DNA of 64,000 nt from contig OX463849.1 of NCBI GenBank assembly GCA_949825065.1, positions 40,979,234-41,043,233 of the forward strand, given 5' to 3'. Position 1 is the first letter of the stretch; every line of letters begins with the position of its first letter. The position numbers and the translations under genes are program-made. Origin of the DNA: Odontocerum albicorne. Its lineage: Eukaryota; Arthropoda; Insecta; Trichoptera; Odontoceridae. A model generated the notes under the pieces. It worked only from the letters and a program-made list of their open reading frames with translations, did not search any database and had not been told where the DNA came from. Below are positions 34,493-44,649 of this stretch, one piece after another.

Positions 34493-35138
34493 CATATACG
34501 TGTTTGGGACATAAAATATAGTTGGGAAGGAAATTTTACGGTACTAAAATAAATCGTAAATTTAATGGTTATAGTAGCAGAACTTACATCATGAAGATTG
34601 ATTAGGGGTGGATGTGACCAGAACGAAAAGTAACAAAGTTAATAATACATTTTTGAAAGGAGAATTGAACAGAAACATATAACAAGGATTCCATAGTCAT
34701 CGATGATTTGAAGGTATTGTCAAGGACAAGTAATGTATTTGTGTTACCAATTGGAGACAGACAATCCAAAACCGTGTTGGCTGGAAAGCGGTAGTCAATT
34801 CGGTTTTACAAGATCTTAAAGATCGATTACACTTAGGAGATAGATTAGTTTTGTAATTTTATTAAAAACCTTTGAAATCGAGGAAATAAACGTTACAATA
34901 TTTTTTTCATATCTCATTAACTCACCGCGCAACTCGAAGTATGGTTCAAAGTTCAGTTAACTTCACGTCTTGTAGTCATTAATGATTTGATAATGAAAAT
35001 TATTTTTTTGTCGTCATTTAAATTGGTCGCCTGGTTGCACCGCCCCTATAGATAAGACATTTACGAATTTTATGTTGTGTAGGCGGTTCCAAGAACTTTT
35101 GAAATTTATCTATATGACTGTTTGTATTATGCTAACAG

Positions 35139-35268
35139 GGCAGCAGAAGGCGGCTTAGCTCCCTCATCGGCGGAGGCGGGGGATGGGGAGATAGTAGGAG
35201 GCCCCAGGACCCCACAGCAGATCGCGGCGCAGCGTAGGCTGCAACAGACGCAAGCACAGGTGGATGAG
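35139..35268 (+). CDS. nSyb: Neuronal synaptobrevin, N-terminal exon
   Basis: Acceptor gctaacag|G at 35138, donor GATGAG|gtaaga after 35268. It encodes a short Ala/Gly/Ser-rich N-terminus (AAEGGLAPSSAEAGDGEIVG) and the start of the R-SNARE motif (PQQIAAQRRLQQTQAQVDE). The first base completes a codon begun in the previous exon; the exon ends in phase 0. Synaptobrevin is the vesicle v-SNARE that pairs with syntaxin and SNAP-25 to drive synaptic vesicle fusion. Composition is far GC-richer than the flanking introns, as expected for constrained coding sequence. The variable N-terminus and the GDGEIVGGP stretch match insect n-Syb. Confidence 0.95.
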
Positions 35269-35864
35269 GTAAGAACAGTTTTTTCTCTTTTTTCAATTAT
35301 TATTTTCTCTTGGCAAATATTAAATGAACATTTCTTTTAAAGGTCATATCAAAAATGTTATTGAGCCCTTTTAATCCCACGGGCCCGATTATCGGCGCCA
35401 ATTAGTGTATGCGAAAAATCCCACAGGGCTGATCATCGGCCTCAAAGTTTTCGTATAAGTTTTTATGTTGAATAAAAAAAAAAATTTTTTATGAAATATG
35501 AAAATTACTTATTATTTTACACTCTGCAGGGAGGTCTTTGGTTTTAAAACTAAATATTAACTGAGATAAAAAAATATAAACTACTGTTTTTTTTTGCCAA
35601 AAAATGTTGGGATTTTCACACATTTTATGCAAAATATGCTGGGATTAAAAGAGTTAAAGGCGGGCCAAAAATAATTAAATTATTACAGTAAAATGATAAA
35701 TGTTTTTTCACTTATTTTTGTTACACTCTCTATTAATTTTTGTTCTATCAAATTTGATTTCATGATAATAATCAATATATGTCTTATATAGCACTGTTTC
35801 GTAATCAATAGGGTTTATTAATTCAAAACGGCATATCTAAGAACCACAGTTCTTTCCCTCCATT

Positions 35865-36230
35865 TATATGGTACCCTTCAACAGATCCGAATTAGCGATT
35901 CGGACATATTGAAGAGTGTGGCTGGAAGACACGATTGTCTTCGGCCCCATTCATTGAGTCTTCGAGCTTAGAACCACTTGTGAAGACATGAAACTCGTGG
36001 TTCGTCATCACACGTGTTGGCAATAGTATTCCATGGGTGAATAGACAACAACACTAGCACACAATTCGAGTATTGTTACCACATACGCTTTTTTATCTGA
36101 CTGGTACCCTTTTTATGTTTTGTTTGCATCATCGAGAATCTAACCTAAAATCCCTGGGTAGAAGTCAAACGTCTTACCATGTAGACCGCGGGGGTTGTCA
36201 CTAAATAAATTAATGACAAGTCACTATAAA
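35865..36230 (-). repeat. SINE-B with long body, copy 1
   Basis: Body blocks TGGTACCCTTCAACAGATCC, a GAATTAGCGATTCGGACATA block, CTTAGAACCACTTGTGAAG and GTGTTGGCAATAGTATTCC, followed by the tRNA-like head (reversed: GACAACCCCCGCGGTCTACA / TGGTAAGACG) at 36125-36205. Other copies: 41135, 57110 and 60897 (reversed). Confidence 0.7.
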
Positions 36231-36409
36231 TTAGACATCGATGATGTTGACTTTTATGTTTGGGTAGGTATTTAGACTGTTACCACATAATGATGTCGTA
36301 CAAGGATACATCAATCGGGATTGGATAAGAAAAAACTCCTTAAGCAATTTTAAATACTGCTGTATCTGGTTGGCGAATTAATATAATTTTAAATAAAAGG
36401 TGAGAGTAG

Positions 36410-36620
36410 AGAAATCTCAGTTGACTTGGTAAAGGCAAATGTTGAGATTGATAAATAACCGTATCACGAAAATAGTGTTAAAGATAGCACCTAGTAGAAG
36501 ACGTCCAGTAGCAAGGCCAAAACAGTTTATGATTGGAAGATGAATGGGCCGTAAGAGGACAGACTTCATGTGAACTAGGAGACCATTTTTGAGAGGCACT
36601 AGGACAGATTTCGTGGACCT
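36410..36620 (+). pseudogene. RTE-like LINE tail fragment
   Basis: With frame changes the + strand gives KIAPSRRRPVARPKQFMIGR then MGRKRTDF, the GRPxxRWxD segment of an RTE C-terminus. The sibling at 41540-41625 reads LTWLRHVLRLPDKCI. Badly degraded. Confidence 0.6.
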
Positions 36621-38242
36621 GTCTGTCTAGGTCCAATTCAAGTCCTAAGTTCTAATGAATTATTGCGATATATAGAAGATGATGAAGTATTTAAAATGTT
36701 TGACATTTATATCCATAGACAAAACATCTGTTTTAAAACTGCTGAGGAGTTTAATACCAGTATTATAGTTCACATAGTCGGCGGTCTTACGGTTAGTATA
36801 CATGACAAATAACCGGACGCTCCAAGTTTAATTTCTGACTGGTTTTCCTCTTACACCGTTTTCCATCTGATTTTTTTCTGTATATTTAATGAGACTATTT
36901 AACGCTATTAAGCAAATAGCGCTATGACAAACTCTTATCAACGAAAAGATGCATCAAATTTGAGCTGCCGATCCTCATAGAACTTTGATCTAATAGCCAT
37001 TGGAACTTCAAATTTGATCTCTCACAGTAAACTAATACAAGCATATGCGTCTCCTATCCACAAGATGATTTATAATCATACTCGATCACGAGGGGTTGCC
37101 TAACTTAAAATATAGATCACATTTAATCATTGCGGTATCTCTGGAGAGTTGAGGTTTCAAAACAATGATTAAGGAAAATTAACGTAAATTTTGTATTGAT
37201 TATTTCATGGTCTGAAGAGAACAAATTTTTATTTTTATTATTATTATTACACATGACAAGAAATATACATAATTTTGCGAAAAAACAACACGTAATTTAA
37301 TTAAGACATACATTATTTTAATGGATCTGGGTTTGTCGCCTTTCATTTTTCGTATCCCCAGTAAACTAGGCTTTTGCCTGTATCTCACTGAGGATATTTA
37401 ACATGAAAAAATAAATCGATACCTTTTTCCGATTTTTGATTACACAAAAACAAAACCCCGTTGCACGTTCTCATCAACCTGACAAACAGTGACACTCAAT
37501 TACAACTGGAAACATCATGCGGAATCAAACTCTCCAGAAATACCAAACTTGTTCATCCCATAATATACCACACACAATCATAACAATAAAAACAAAAGTA
37601 AAACCAAAAATTAACCCAAAATGAAACAAAAATAAAACCAAAAATGTTCATCCCATAATATACCACACACAATCATAAGAATAAAAATTAACACAAAAAT
37701 ATACAGAAACACAAATACGAAACAACAAGAAGAAACCCACACTCAAGAGCCTACACAAATCTTTTCCACACGTCATTTCCACACGTCATTCATCCTGAAA
37801 GCCCAAGTACTCAAAATCCTGTCACAATAACAAACACGCTCCGATCGACTGTCTAAATGGTTTTCCTTCCTTTATCTTTATTGAATTCGGCACGCCATTG
37901 TACGTCATGAAAGCCAAATAAGCATATTGCCTTTGGGCAAAAGAGAACCATAGTTATCTTTATCAAACTCTTGTTTTATCATTGTTACAGCTATGATATA
38001 TCTAAAGTAACATGCTACTCTATTGTTTTAAATAAAACATATAGTAGTAATGTAGCTATAGTACTTTGCCACGTTATTTTACACTTTTCATTTAATATGA
38101 AATATAAGAATAGCATTAGTAAAATTCCAAGAAATATAAATAATGTAATAAATCTGTTGTTAAACTGGTACATCGATGTTAGTTTGGTATTATTTTTCAA
38201 AATATGCAGATTCAGTATAAAATTTATTTATTCATTTTCCAG

Positions 38243-38321
38243 GTGGTTGATATTATGAAAACAAATGTGGAAAAGGTGCTAGAAAGAGATCAAAAATTAT
38301 CGGAACTCGATGACAGAGCAG
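38243..38321 (+). CDS. nSyb: Neuronal synaptobrevin, SNARE core exon
   Basis: Acceptor ttttccag|GTG, donor GCAG|gtaata. It encodes [20 protein letters not shown] then ELDDRA and the first base of an Asp codon. This is the centre of the R-SNARE helix; the Arg in LERDQ is the zero-layer residue that pairs with three Gln in the assembled SNARE complex. The reading joins in phase 0 to the preceding exon and passes one base to the next. Every heptad position visible agrees with the insect protein, so this is a functional exon and not a retrocopy. Confidence 0.97.
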
Positions 38322-38360
38322 GTAATAATTTTTTAGTATCGAAAAGTATTTTAAAGAGAT

Positions 38361-38455
38361 TTTAGATGGTTTGGATATGTGGAGAAAATGAATGGTGAAA
38401 TAATAACTAAGCCAGTATACAAGTAAGAAGTGCAAGGTGTAAGTGTAAGAGGTTG
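38361..38455 (+). pseudogene. RTE-like LINE F1 fragment
   Basis: Reads LRWFGYVEKMNGEIITKPVY then K and a stop, a clear F1 tail, only 40 bases downstream of the n-syb exon. It is cut at its 3' side by the next LINE. Confidence 0.75.
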
Positions 38456-39425
38456 TCGTCGTTGCTGTGCCTCGTAGTCAAGGATTCCTCGCCATGTCGT
38501 ATCATCGCTCACACGTCTTGAAATTCCATAGATATACACTAGAATCTACACCTATACCCCGCACAGATAATATTAAAGATCTGGGTGTCTTATTCCACAG
38601 CAATCTCGCGTTTGGTCCTCACATAGAAGTTGTGTGCAAGTCTGCTTATAAAACTCTAGGATTTGTAATGAGAATCTCTAAGTCGTTTGAAAACCAATTG
38701 GTGCTCCAAACGTTGTTTAATTCATTGATCCGTAGCAAACTAGAAAGCAATGCTTGCATTTGGAGCCCGGTGGGGGCGCAGAACTCGCTCATGGTGGAGA
38801 AAGTACAAAAAAAAATATCTACGATATCTTTATATGAGAGAGTTCGGTGTCTATGCATGGCTTTTTCCTACTCAGTTCCTGCTGGGCATGCTCGGGTAGA
38901 ACTCCTCAAGAGTAAGAAGAGATGTGCGTCTCCTGGTATACGTTGTCAAACTCGTTCGAGGAGTTGTGAGCTGTCCAGCATTAAGTAGACTCACTACAAA
39001 GTTAGCGTTAAATGTTCCTAACAATTACACTAGACTGCGCCGGCAAGAACTGTTCTCAATAATATACGCAAGAACGGGTCTTCCAGCCGCTATGCCTGTT
39101 GGAAGGGCCTTAACTCTTCTGAACGGGACTGTTTCGGATATTGACATATTTCATATCACATTACCAAAACCGAAAGTAAATTTTCTTCTTAGATTGAGCG
39201 CGTTAGAAAGCACTCATCAACATACCTAAATGACTGTGAATATATGTGTATAATATGTTTGTGTGTATATACTCGTTTGTATGCATATGCATTATTTTTT
39301 ATTTTATATAATTTTTTAACTTATTTTTTTTTCTCTATGTAATTTTTCTTCTTTTTTAATGTCTTGTATTTTGCAAAGTAGTTAGGCTAAGCCTGTTTTG
39401 AAAAAATAAATAAATAAAAAAAAAA
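38456..39425 (+). pseudogene. Non-LTR RT (Jockey/I-like) 3' half with A-rich tail
   Basis: Begins in the RT domain after the catalytic box: MSYHRSHVLKFHRYTLESTP, then the hallmark NIKDLGVLFHSNLAFGPHIE, LGFVMRISKSFENQ, LFNSLIRSKLESNACIWSPV and VEKVQKKI. Frameshifts near 38815 and 38905 then lead to YMREFGVYAWLFPTQFLLG, DVRLLVYVVKLVRG, RLRRQELFSIIYARTGLPAA and PVGRALTLLNG before a stop at 39229. A 3' UTR ends in AATAAATAAATAAAAAAAAA at about 39425. 5'-truncated and inactive. Confidence 0.92.
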
Positions 39426-39439
39426 CTCTAACATCCATT

Positions 39440-39665
39440 TAGTTGGAAAATGAAGCTGTGTCGTGGAGTTAGTTTTAATTGAGTAAGTCTTTGCACATCA
39501 GCAAATTCACCGTTCTATTGGATCCGATAGCACACTGAAGAGAGACGATCGGAGCACGCCGGTGTAGTTTTTTTTTGAAGAATAAATATGATCAGAAGTC
39601 ATAAGTATCTTAATTCCCCAAAATACTAGGTGGAAAAAATGCCTGCATCATTTGAAGGGAGGAAA
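39440..39665 (-). repeat. SINE-C-like repeat, copy 2
   Basis: Matches 6120-6420 in block order (GGATCCGATAGCACAC, GAAGAATAAATATGA, AAGTCATAAGTATC, GGAAAAAATGCCTGC). The tRNA-like end is missing here. Confidence 0.55.
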
Positions 39666-39667
39666 AT

Positions 39668-39725
39668 ACACGTGGTGACAACGTATGATACAATATACAC
39701 GTGGTGACAACGTATGATACAATAT
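39668..39725. repeat. 29-bp tandem duplication
   Basis: The unit TACACGTGGTGACAACGTAT plus GATACAATA occurs twice in tandem without mismatch. Confidence 0.9.
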
Positions 39726-40050
39726 AAAATAAGGAAACTTAAAGCTGATGTATTAAATAAGATGCAGAAAAGCACTCTGAGAATATTTGGACATTTAAAA
39801 CGAATGAATGAAGTTAGACTAAATATACAAACATAAAGTGCAAGTGAAAGATATGGAAGAGGAATACCTAGAAAAGTATTGTTGGATCATTTGAATGATA
39901 TTAAAAAAAAAAAAAAAAAGGAAATGTAAGAAGTGAGAGAAAGCGATAAATGTGTTTTGAAATATGAAAGTCTGGCGCTCTCTCTGTTTTTCTACTTTTT
40001 CCGACAGGGAGACGGTAGGCTGGTATGTATGTATGTATGTGTAGATCAAT
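39726..40050 (+). pseudogene. RTE-like LINE F1 3' end with GTAT repeat tail
   Basis: LKADVLNKMQKSTLRIFGHL then KRMNEVRLNIQT, a stop, and ERYGRGIPRKVLLDHLNDI. Then the 3' UTR CCGACAGGGAGACGGTAGGC and a (GTAT)n tail near 40021-40039. A 17-base poly-A tract interrupts the frame. Confidence 0.8.
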
Positions 40051-40065
40051 AAATCAAACGAATTT

Positions 40066-40295
40066 GTTTTATTAAACACTGTTTATTTTTTTGTTACGAT
40101 ATAACCCTACCAGTTTCAAAGCTTTCGCCTCATCATCAGGGGAATACAAACAAGACTTGTTTGTGCTCCCCTGATGATAAGGTGAAACCGGTAGAGTTAT
40201 ACCGTTACAAAAAGTGGAATAAACAGTGTTTGATAAAACAAATTACAATGTCTTTAAACCTCCACAATGTTAATGCATCAACTATAAATAATACA
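40066..40295. repeat. Palindromic double copy of family G
   Basis: Left arm AAACACTGTTTATTTTTTTG then ATATAACCCTACCAGTTTC; right arm GTGAAACCGGTAGAGTTATA then GGAATAAACAGTGTTTG. The centre is AACAAGACTTGTTTG. Same head-to-head arrangement as at 22392, but without the central tandem. The right arm continues into the common TTAATGCATCAACTATAAA end. Confidence 0.85.
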
Positions 40296-40314
40296 ATAAA
40301 TCATACATATATGT

Positions 40315-40372
40315 AAGTTTATACCTTAGTAAGGTGGATGTAAGTTCACACCTTAGTAAGGTGGATGACTTA
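40315..40372. repeat. Short 27-bp tandem with internal palindrome
   Basis: Two copies of TAAGTTxAxACCTTAGTAAG followed by GTGGATG; ACCTTAGTAAGGT is itself palindromic. Confidence 0.8.
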
Positions 40373-40529
40373 AAGCTCTCTAGCAAAAGCTTTTGAAGAA
40401 TAATTATTTTTGACTTAGCTTATAAATATTTCATGTATTATAATACGAGTTTGTCAATTTATTAACATATGTATTAGGAGGAAAAATTATTTCTGATGTA
40501 TTACTTATGAAAATATGTTTTGTTTTCAG

Positions 40530-40609
40530 ACGCACTTCAACAAGGGGCGTCACAGTTTGAGCAGCAAGCAGGAAAATTAAAAAATAAATTTTGGCTCCAA
40601 AATCTTAAG
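40530..40609 (+). CDS. nSyb: Neuronal synaptobrevin, C-terminal SNARE and linker exon
   Basis: Acceptor tgttttcag|AC, donor CTTAAG|gtgata. The split Asp codon is completed, then ALQQGASQFEQQAGKLKNKF and WLQNLK follow. This is the C-terminal half of the SNARE motif and the basic/aromatic juxtamembrane linker (KNKFWLQNLK) that sits on the vesicle membrane. It ends in phase 0 directly before the transmembrane exon. The donor is weaker than the others (gtgata) but keeps the GT. Confidence 0.97.
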
Positions 40610-40679
40610 GTGATACATTTAGATATATTATTATATTGGAAAGTAATACATATCAGTGAAATCATAGATATCTATATAT

Positions 40680-40790
40680 AGTACCCTCAAATACTAGGCT
40701 GAAAAATGCACGTTTTATTCGAGAAGAGCAGCACAGGGTGGGACTCGAATCACCGATCTTTTGCATAGAAGTTTAACATATTACCATTTT
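40680..40790 (-). repeat. SINE-C partial copy with B box
   Basis: AATACTAGGCTGAAAAATGC block and GGGACTCGAATCACCGATCT, a tRNA-like B-box arm on the minus strand, as at 6440. Confidence 0.5.
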
Positions 40791-41134
40791 ACAACGACCT
40801 ACATTAAAAAAATGTTTCATCAAATATTCTTACTTATTTCAAGTAACGAATAGTTTCATTAAAATAAATAATCGTTTAATATTCATCGCTGTGAAGTATT
40901 TCAAATAAGAAATTAACATTATGACTTCGCGTGAATAAATACAATTAGCAGTTCAGATTATGATATTTCAATTTAATTTATATTGGATTGCGACAATTTT
41001 CCCACTATTAACACAATGTGTAAAGTTTTCATTGACAGTTTATTGACGCTACTTAATAAATTCAGGTAGATGATTATGAATATTCACTTTAGTACTTGGG
41101 CATATCTTTCGATTATTACATTTTTTTATGTTAT

Positions 41135-41420
41135 ATGGTACCCTTCAACATATCCGAATTGGTGATTTAAACATATTGAAGAGCGTGCCTTCGGGCTTAG
41201 AACCACTGCAGTAGGCATAGAACTCGCGGTTCATCTTCGTGCGTGTTGGTTACACTATCGCACGTAAAGAGGCAACAAAAGTCGCACAAGTCCTGATAAA
41301 TTCATTTACCGGCCCTATTTTATTTTTATGAGGTCATCGAGAATCGAACCTTAAATCCTCGGAGAGAACTCAAGCGTTTTACCAACCATGCAATGGAGAT
41401 CAACATAATAATGAGGTTCA
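41135..41420 (-). repeat. SINE-B with long body, copy 2
   Basis: Same order of blocks as 35865-36230, ending in the tRNA-like head (GAGAATCGAACCTTAAATCC, ACCAACCATGCAATGGAGAT). Shorter by an internal deletion after the CCTTCAACATATCC block. Confidence 0.7.
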
Positions 41421-41539
41421 TTGATACATTAATCATGGCTGATTAAAAAACCCCGAAGCAGTTTGAAATATTATTGCCTCTTGTTAGCGGTTAAATATAA
41501 TTTTCAAACGAGTATATAAGATGATCAATTAATTTATAA

Positions 41540-41625
41540 ATATCAGTTGACTTGGTTGAGGCATGTGTTGAGACTGCCAGATAAATGTATCATACCTGAA
41601 AATAAGATATTAAAAAACGTGATGT
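41540..41625 (+). pseudogene. RTE-like LINE tail fragment
   Basis: Reads QLTWLRHVLRLPDKCIIPEN then KILKNV, the GHVxRMP..R block of RTE C-termini. It stands in the same position relative to SINE-B as the fragment at 36410. Confidence 0.6.
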
Positions 41626-41676
41626 TAATTGTATAAATGTATTGTGTTATTTGGCATTGCCTTTCCGTTATATATA

Positions 41677-42606
41677 CGAGGGTCATCCAGAAACTAAGAT
41701 TACAAGGGCTCCTGAAGCCGGGGGAATTTTTTGTTTCAAAGATGGTGCACCTGGCGTGTAGGGAGGATCCTAACGGCCAGTTTATTTAGTCCCGCGTGTT
41801 TGTCGGCCATTTTGTTCAGTCACAGTAAATTCTTACGATGGAGAAGTAATCGTGCGCTGCCGCCAACTCTCATCCATGCGAGACTCGTGCGGTCATCAGA
41901 TTTTTGACTTTGCAGAACAATACCGCCGCAAATATACATCGGAAGCTCGTGGAAGTTTATGGTAGTGATGTGATGAGTCGACAACATGTCACGAAGTGGG
42001 TAGGGTGTTCAAAAAAGGCCGTACTGATACTCACGACGAGGCAAGGCAGTGATTCCTGACGAATTTGTGCAAAAAGTTGAAGAACAAGTGCGAAATGACC
42101 GCCGTGTGATGCTTTACGACCTTCACGAAGAATTTCCTGACATTTCTCAAAGTTTCCTTGGTAATATTGTGTCGGAAAAACTTGGTTACAAGAAGTTGTG
42201 TGCGAGATGGGTGCCCAGAATGCTCACACCGGAGCACCGTCAAAATCGCGTGACCGCCGCGCGTGAATTTTTGGATCGTTTTGCACAGCAGGGAGAAGCT
42301 TTTCTGGACTCTATCGTGACGGGGGATAAGACGTGGGTGTGTCACTACACCCCAACAATTTTCCAACAATCAGGAGGTCGAGGAAGCTGTGAAGAAGTGG
42401 CTGAAAGAGCTGGCGGCGGAGGTCTATGACACTGGCATACAAAAGCTGGTGCCCCGACTACAGAAATGTCTCGATCTCGACGGCTATTACGTTGAAAAAT
42501 ACTCGTAGTTCAATATATTTGTGAAGTACCCTGTGAATTTCAATTAAATACAAGCATTTTTCGATCCTACATAAATGTTGTAACCTTACTTTCTGGATGA
42601 CCCTCG
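41677..42606 (+). mobile_element. Deleted mariner element, copy 2 of a pair
   Basis: TA target sites at 41675-41676 and 42607-42608. TIRs CGAGGGTCATCCAGAAACTA (left) and CGAGGGTCATCCAGAAAGTA (right, reversed). Same size and same internal deletion as 13952-14879. Confidence 0.94.
42049..42495 (+). pseudogene. Mariner transposase, internally deleted
   Basis: IPDEFVQKVEEQVRNDRRVM and LGNIVSEKLGYKKLCARWVP form the linker and second HTH. TAAREFLDRFAQQGEAFLD leads to TGDKTWVCHYTP, where the first catalytic Asp is kept. The sequence then joins, one frame off, EVEEAVKKWLKELAAEVYDT and LVPRLQKCLDLDGYYVEKY of the C-terminus. The first HTH upstream (41930-42040) is also out of frame. It cannot encode an active enzyme, but the tips are intact. 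Confidence 0.9.
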
Positions 42607-43915
42607 TAGTATAAACTACTAGAACATTGGGACTGGGATTGCTGTCTTTGATGTTTGGACAGATATCAATATTATCACTAATAAATAACGATTGAATTGA
42701 TTAATCGTTTTGTCTTAATATAATTTTAAGGAAAGTTACTATTTCTCTAAAAATATTTTGACTTATATACCTCTAAGGTCCAAATGTTTTCGGCCTGAAC
42801 AAGTTTGAGCAGGGAAGGCAAGATACATATGGTACAATTAAAATTTGATTCCTCGATAAAATACGTGTTGCTTCATTATATTCTGAAATGTTTAAAAAAT
42901 AAAATCACGCGATTATCAAATTTCTGTCAAAAGAAGGAAAACACCCGGCAGGAATAAAACTTTAGCCGGATTTTTACTTTCTTTTGAAAGATACTTGATA
43001 GCAGCGCTATGTTCAATTTTAAACATTTCATAATATAACGAAATAATACGTCTTCTATCAATTAAAGTTGACATACTTAATCAAATTTAAACTGTTACTT
43101 CGTTTGACCATGCGCTAAGCGTGAGTGGCTTAGTATATGTCCATACATGTTTGGGCTGGAAACTTTTGGACATTATTTTTTTTATGAGCGCTTTCCTTAA
43201 AGTTGCTTAAACTGAGATGTAAAAGTTTACGCTTTGCACGACGGTTATATCCAATCACTAAATAATAAATTAATTATCTTCAAAATTTACATAACTTGTT
43301 TTTAAATATGTTCGGTTGTAGGAGTTATAAAGTAGTATGTTCTCATTTGGGAAAAGTATGAAATTAATGCTTAAATTATTTTATAAAAATACAGGTAAAT
43401 AGAAGTACAATACTTCATGAAGCTGATTTGTATTTTAAGAGTTAAATCAATTTCAAAATATAATAACAAAATTGTAAATATAGTCTATAAATCAATATGT
43501 AAATAATGATAATTTCAACACAATTTATGAATTCAACTACCTCCACTTTATATAATTAATAAATTTATAAATCAAAGCTGTGTTACAACAGAAAAAATAA
43601 AAACTATTTTTCTTCTTAACTTTTCGTGTCCGGACATGTTCCGAATTTTGCTACTCATATGTGAAGTAAGAAAGGTTAATTTGAAAGTGACAATTATATG
43701 ATCTTTATGACTGCAGTATGTTTTCAGCTTTGGTATGCAGACTGCAATATACAGAACATCATATGACCATCGTTCTGCACTTTTCTGCATTCGCACAGGG
43801 GAAACACCTATCTTTGTTATTCTTCCATGCACCTGATGATATCAACCCTTGACCTGTTAAGAAATTCCTACACGAGACAAAGTATTAACTTTTTATTTTT
43901 TTATAAATATTTCAG

Positions 43916-43967
43916 ATGATGATAATCATGGGAGTTATCGGGATTGTTATACTGGGTCTACTATTCG
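43916..43967 (+). CDS. nSyb: Neuronal synaptobrevin, transmembrane exon
   Basis: Acceptor aatatttcag|ATG, donor TTCG|gtaaga. It encodes MMIIMGVIGIVILGLLF and the first base of the next codon. This is the single C-terminal membrane anchor. The MMIIMGVIG start is nearly invariant in insect n-Syb. With a start codon split at 28327/35139 the protein would be 114 residues to this point, in keeping with about 116-residue vertebrate VAMP2. If the intron were not removed the frame would run on for 43 more codons (GKMPYIIYP...), which looks non-functional. Confidence 0.97.
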
Positions 43968-44274
43968 GTAAGATGCCATACATTATTTACCCAATAGAAG
44001 CATCAATGTTGTTATGTACGATAAATTGTTTAAATAATGGCAACATCTGCTTCGCCTCTGTTAACTGTGCTTCTATCAGAGCTTTCGTAAAATGGTGACA
44101 CCTTTTTTTTATATTAAGTTATCGATAGATAAATACAGTAAAAATTTTACCGTTTTGACGAAGGCTAACCTAAAATTATCAAATTCTTTGAGAAAACTTA
44201 TATTGATACACAACAATCATTCCAGAATCTAGTAAATTGTAAATCAAACTGTAATTTTCGTTTATATTGTGGGT

Positions 44275-44335
44275 GGTTTGAAGAGATTGCCGCATGACAA
44301 TGATCTCGCCAGGTTGTACTGTATATAACATAAAT
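44275..44335 (+). repeat. SINE-A tail fragment
   Basis: GTTTGAAGAGATTGCCGCAT then GACAATGATCTCGCCAGG and TTGTACTGTATATAAC. Confidence 0.6.
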
Positions 44336-44400
44336 TTAATACAGTACAATACAATTAATTATTTTAGCCAAAGTAGTTTGTTGTCTTTTGGTTCGTTCTC

Positions 44401-44645
44401 TCAATGTTGAGAATTGTGTTTACCATGCTGTTTCACGAATCTTCTCCAGTGTGAGAGATTTTTTCCTTTAAAGGGGTCACCTTTACCTGATCCAGCAAAT
44501 GGACGCTCGCCTAAAAAACATCGTCGCCATGAATGCAAATATTCACATTCACTTGAGAGTAGAGCAGCATACACTAAACCATTAATCCGAGGATTCAGAT
44601 ATATGTATTTTAATAATAATGATATTAAATGGGTTGATACGTGAA
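44401..44645 (-). other. Coding-like segment of unknown origin
   Basis: The minus strand is open through LNPRINGLVYAALLSSECEY then LHSWRRCFLGERPFAGSGKG and DPFKGKNLSHWRRFV. It is somewhat GC-richer than its surroundings and adjoins a SINE-A tail. I do not recognise a family; a transposon fragment is the likeliest explanation. Confidence 0.25.
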
Positions 44646-44649
44646 ATCT

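Larger units (their letters stand above)
35341..38242. other. n-syb intron between 35268 and 38243
   Basis: About 3.0 kb. It contains the SINE-B/LINE composite (35865-36620) and an A/C-rich tract (37440-37800). It also holds a roughly 38-base direct repeat, TGTTCATCCCATAATATACC and following, at about 37549 and 37644. The remainder is featureless. Confidence 0.8.
40610..43915. other. n-syb intron between 40609 and 43916
   Basis: About 3.3 kb holding a partial SINE-C (40680-40790), SINE-B copy 2, an RTE scrap, a mariner (41677-42606), and 1.3 kb of featureless AT-rich DNA up to the acceptor at 43915. Confidence 0.85.

Noticed and set aside
38467..39229. An additional host gene inside the n-syb intron
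   Set aside because: The residues are those of a non-LTR reverse transcriptase with frameshifts and an A-rich tail.
43968..44098. Read-through extension of n-syb (GKMPYIIYP...)
   Set aside because: It requires retention of an intron with a consensus gtaaga donor, and the residues look like translated intron.
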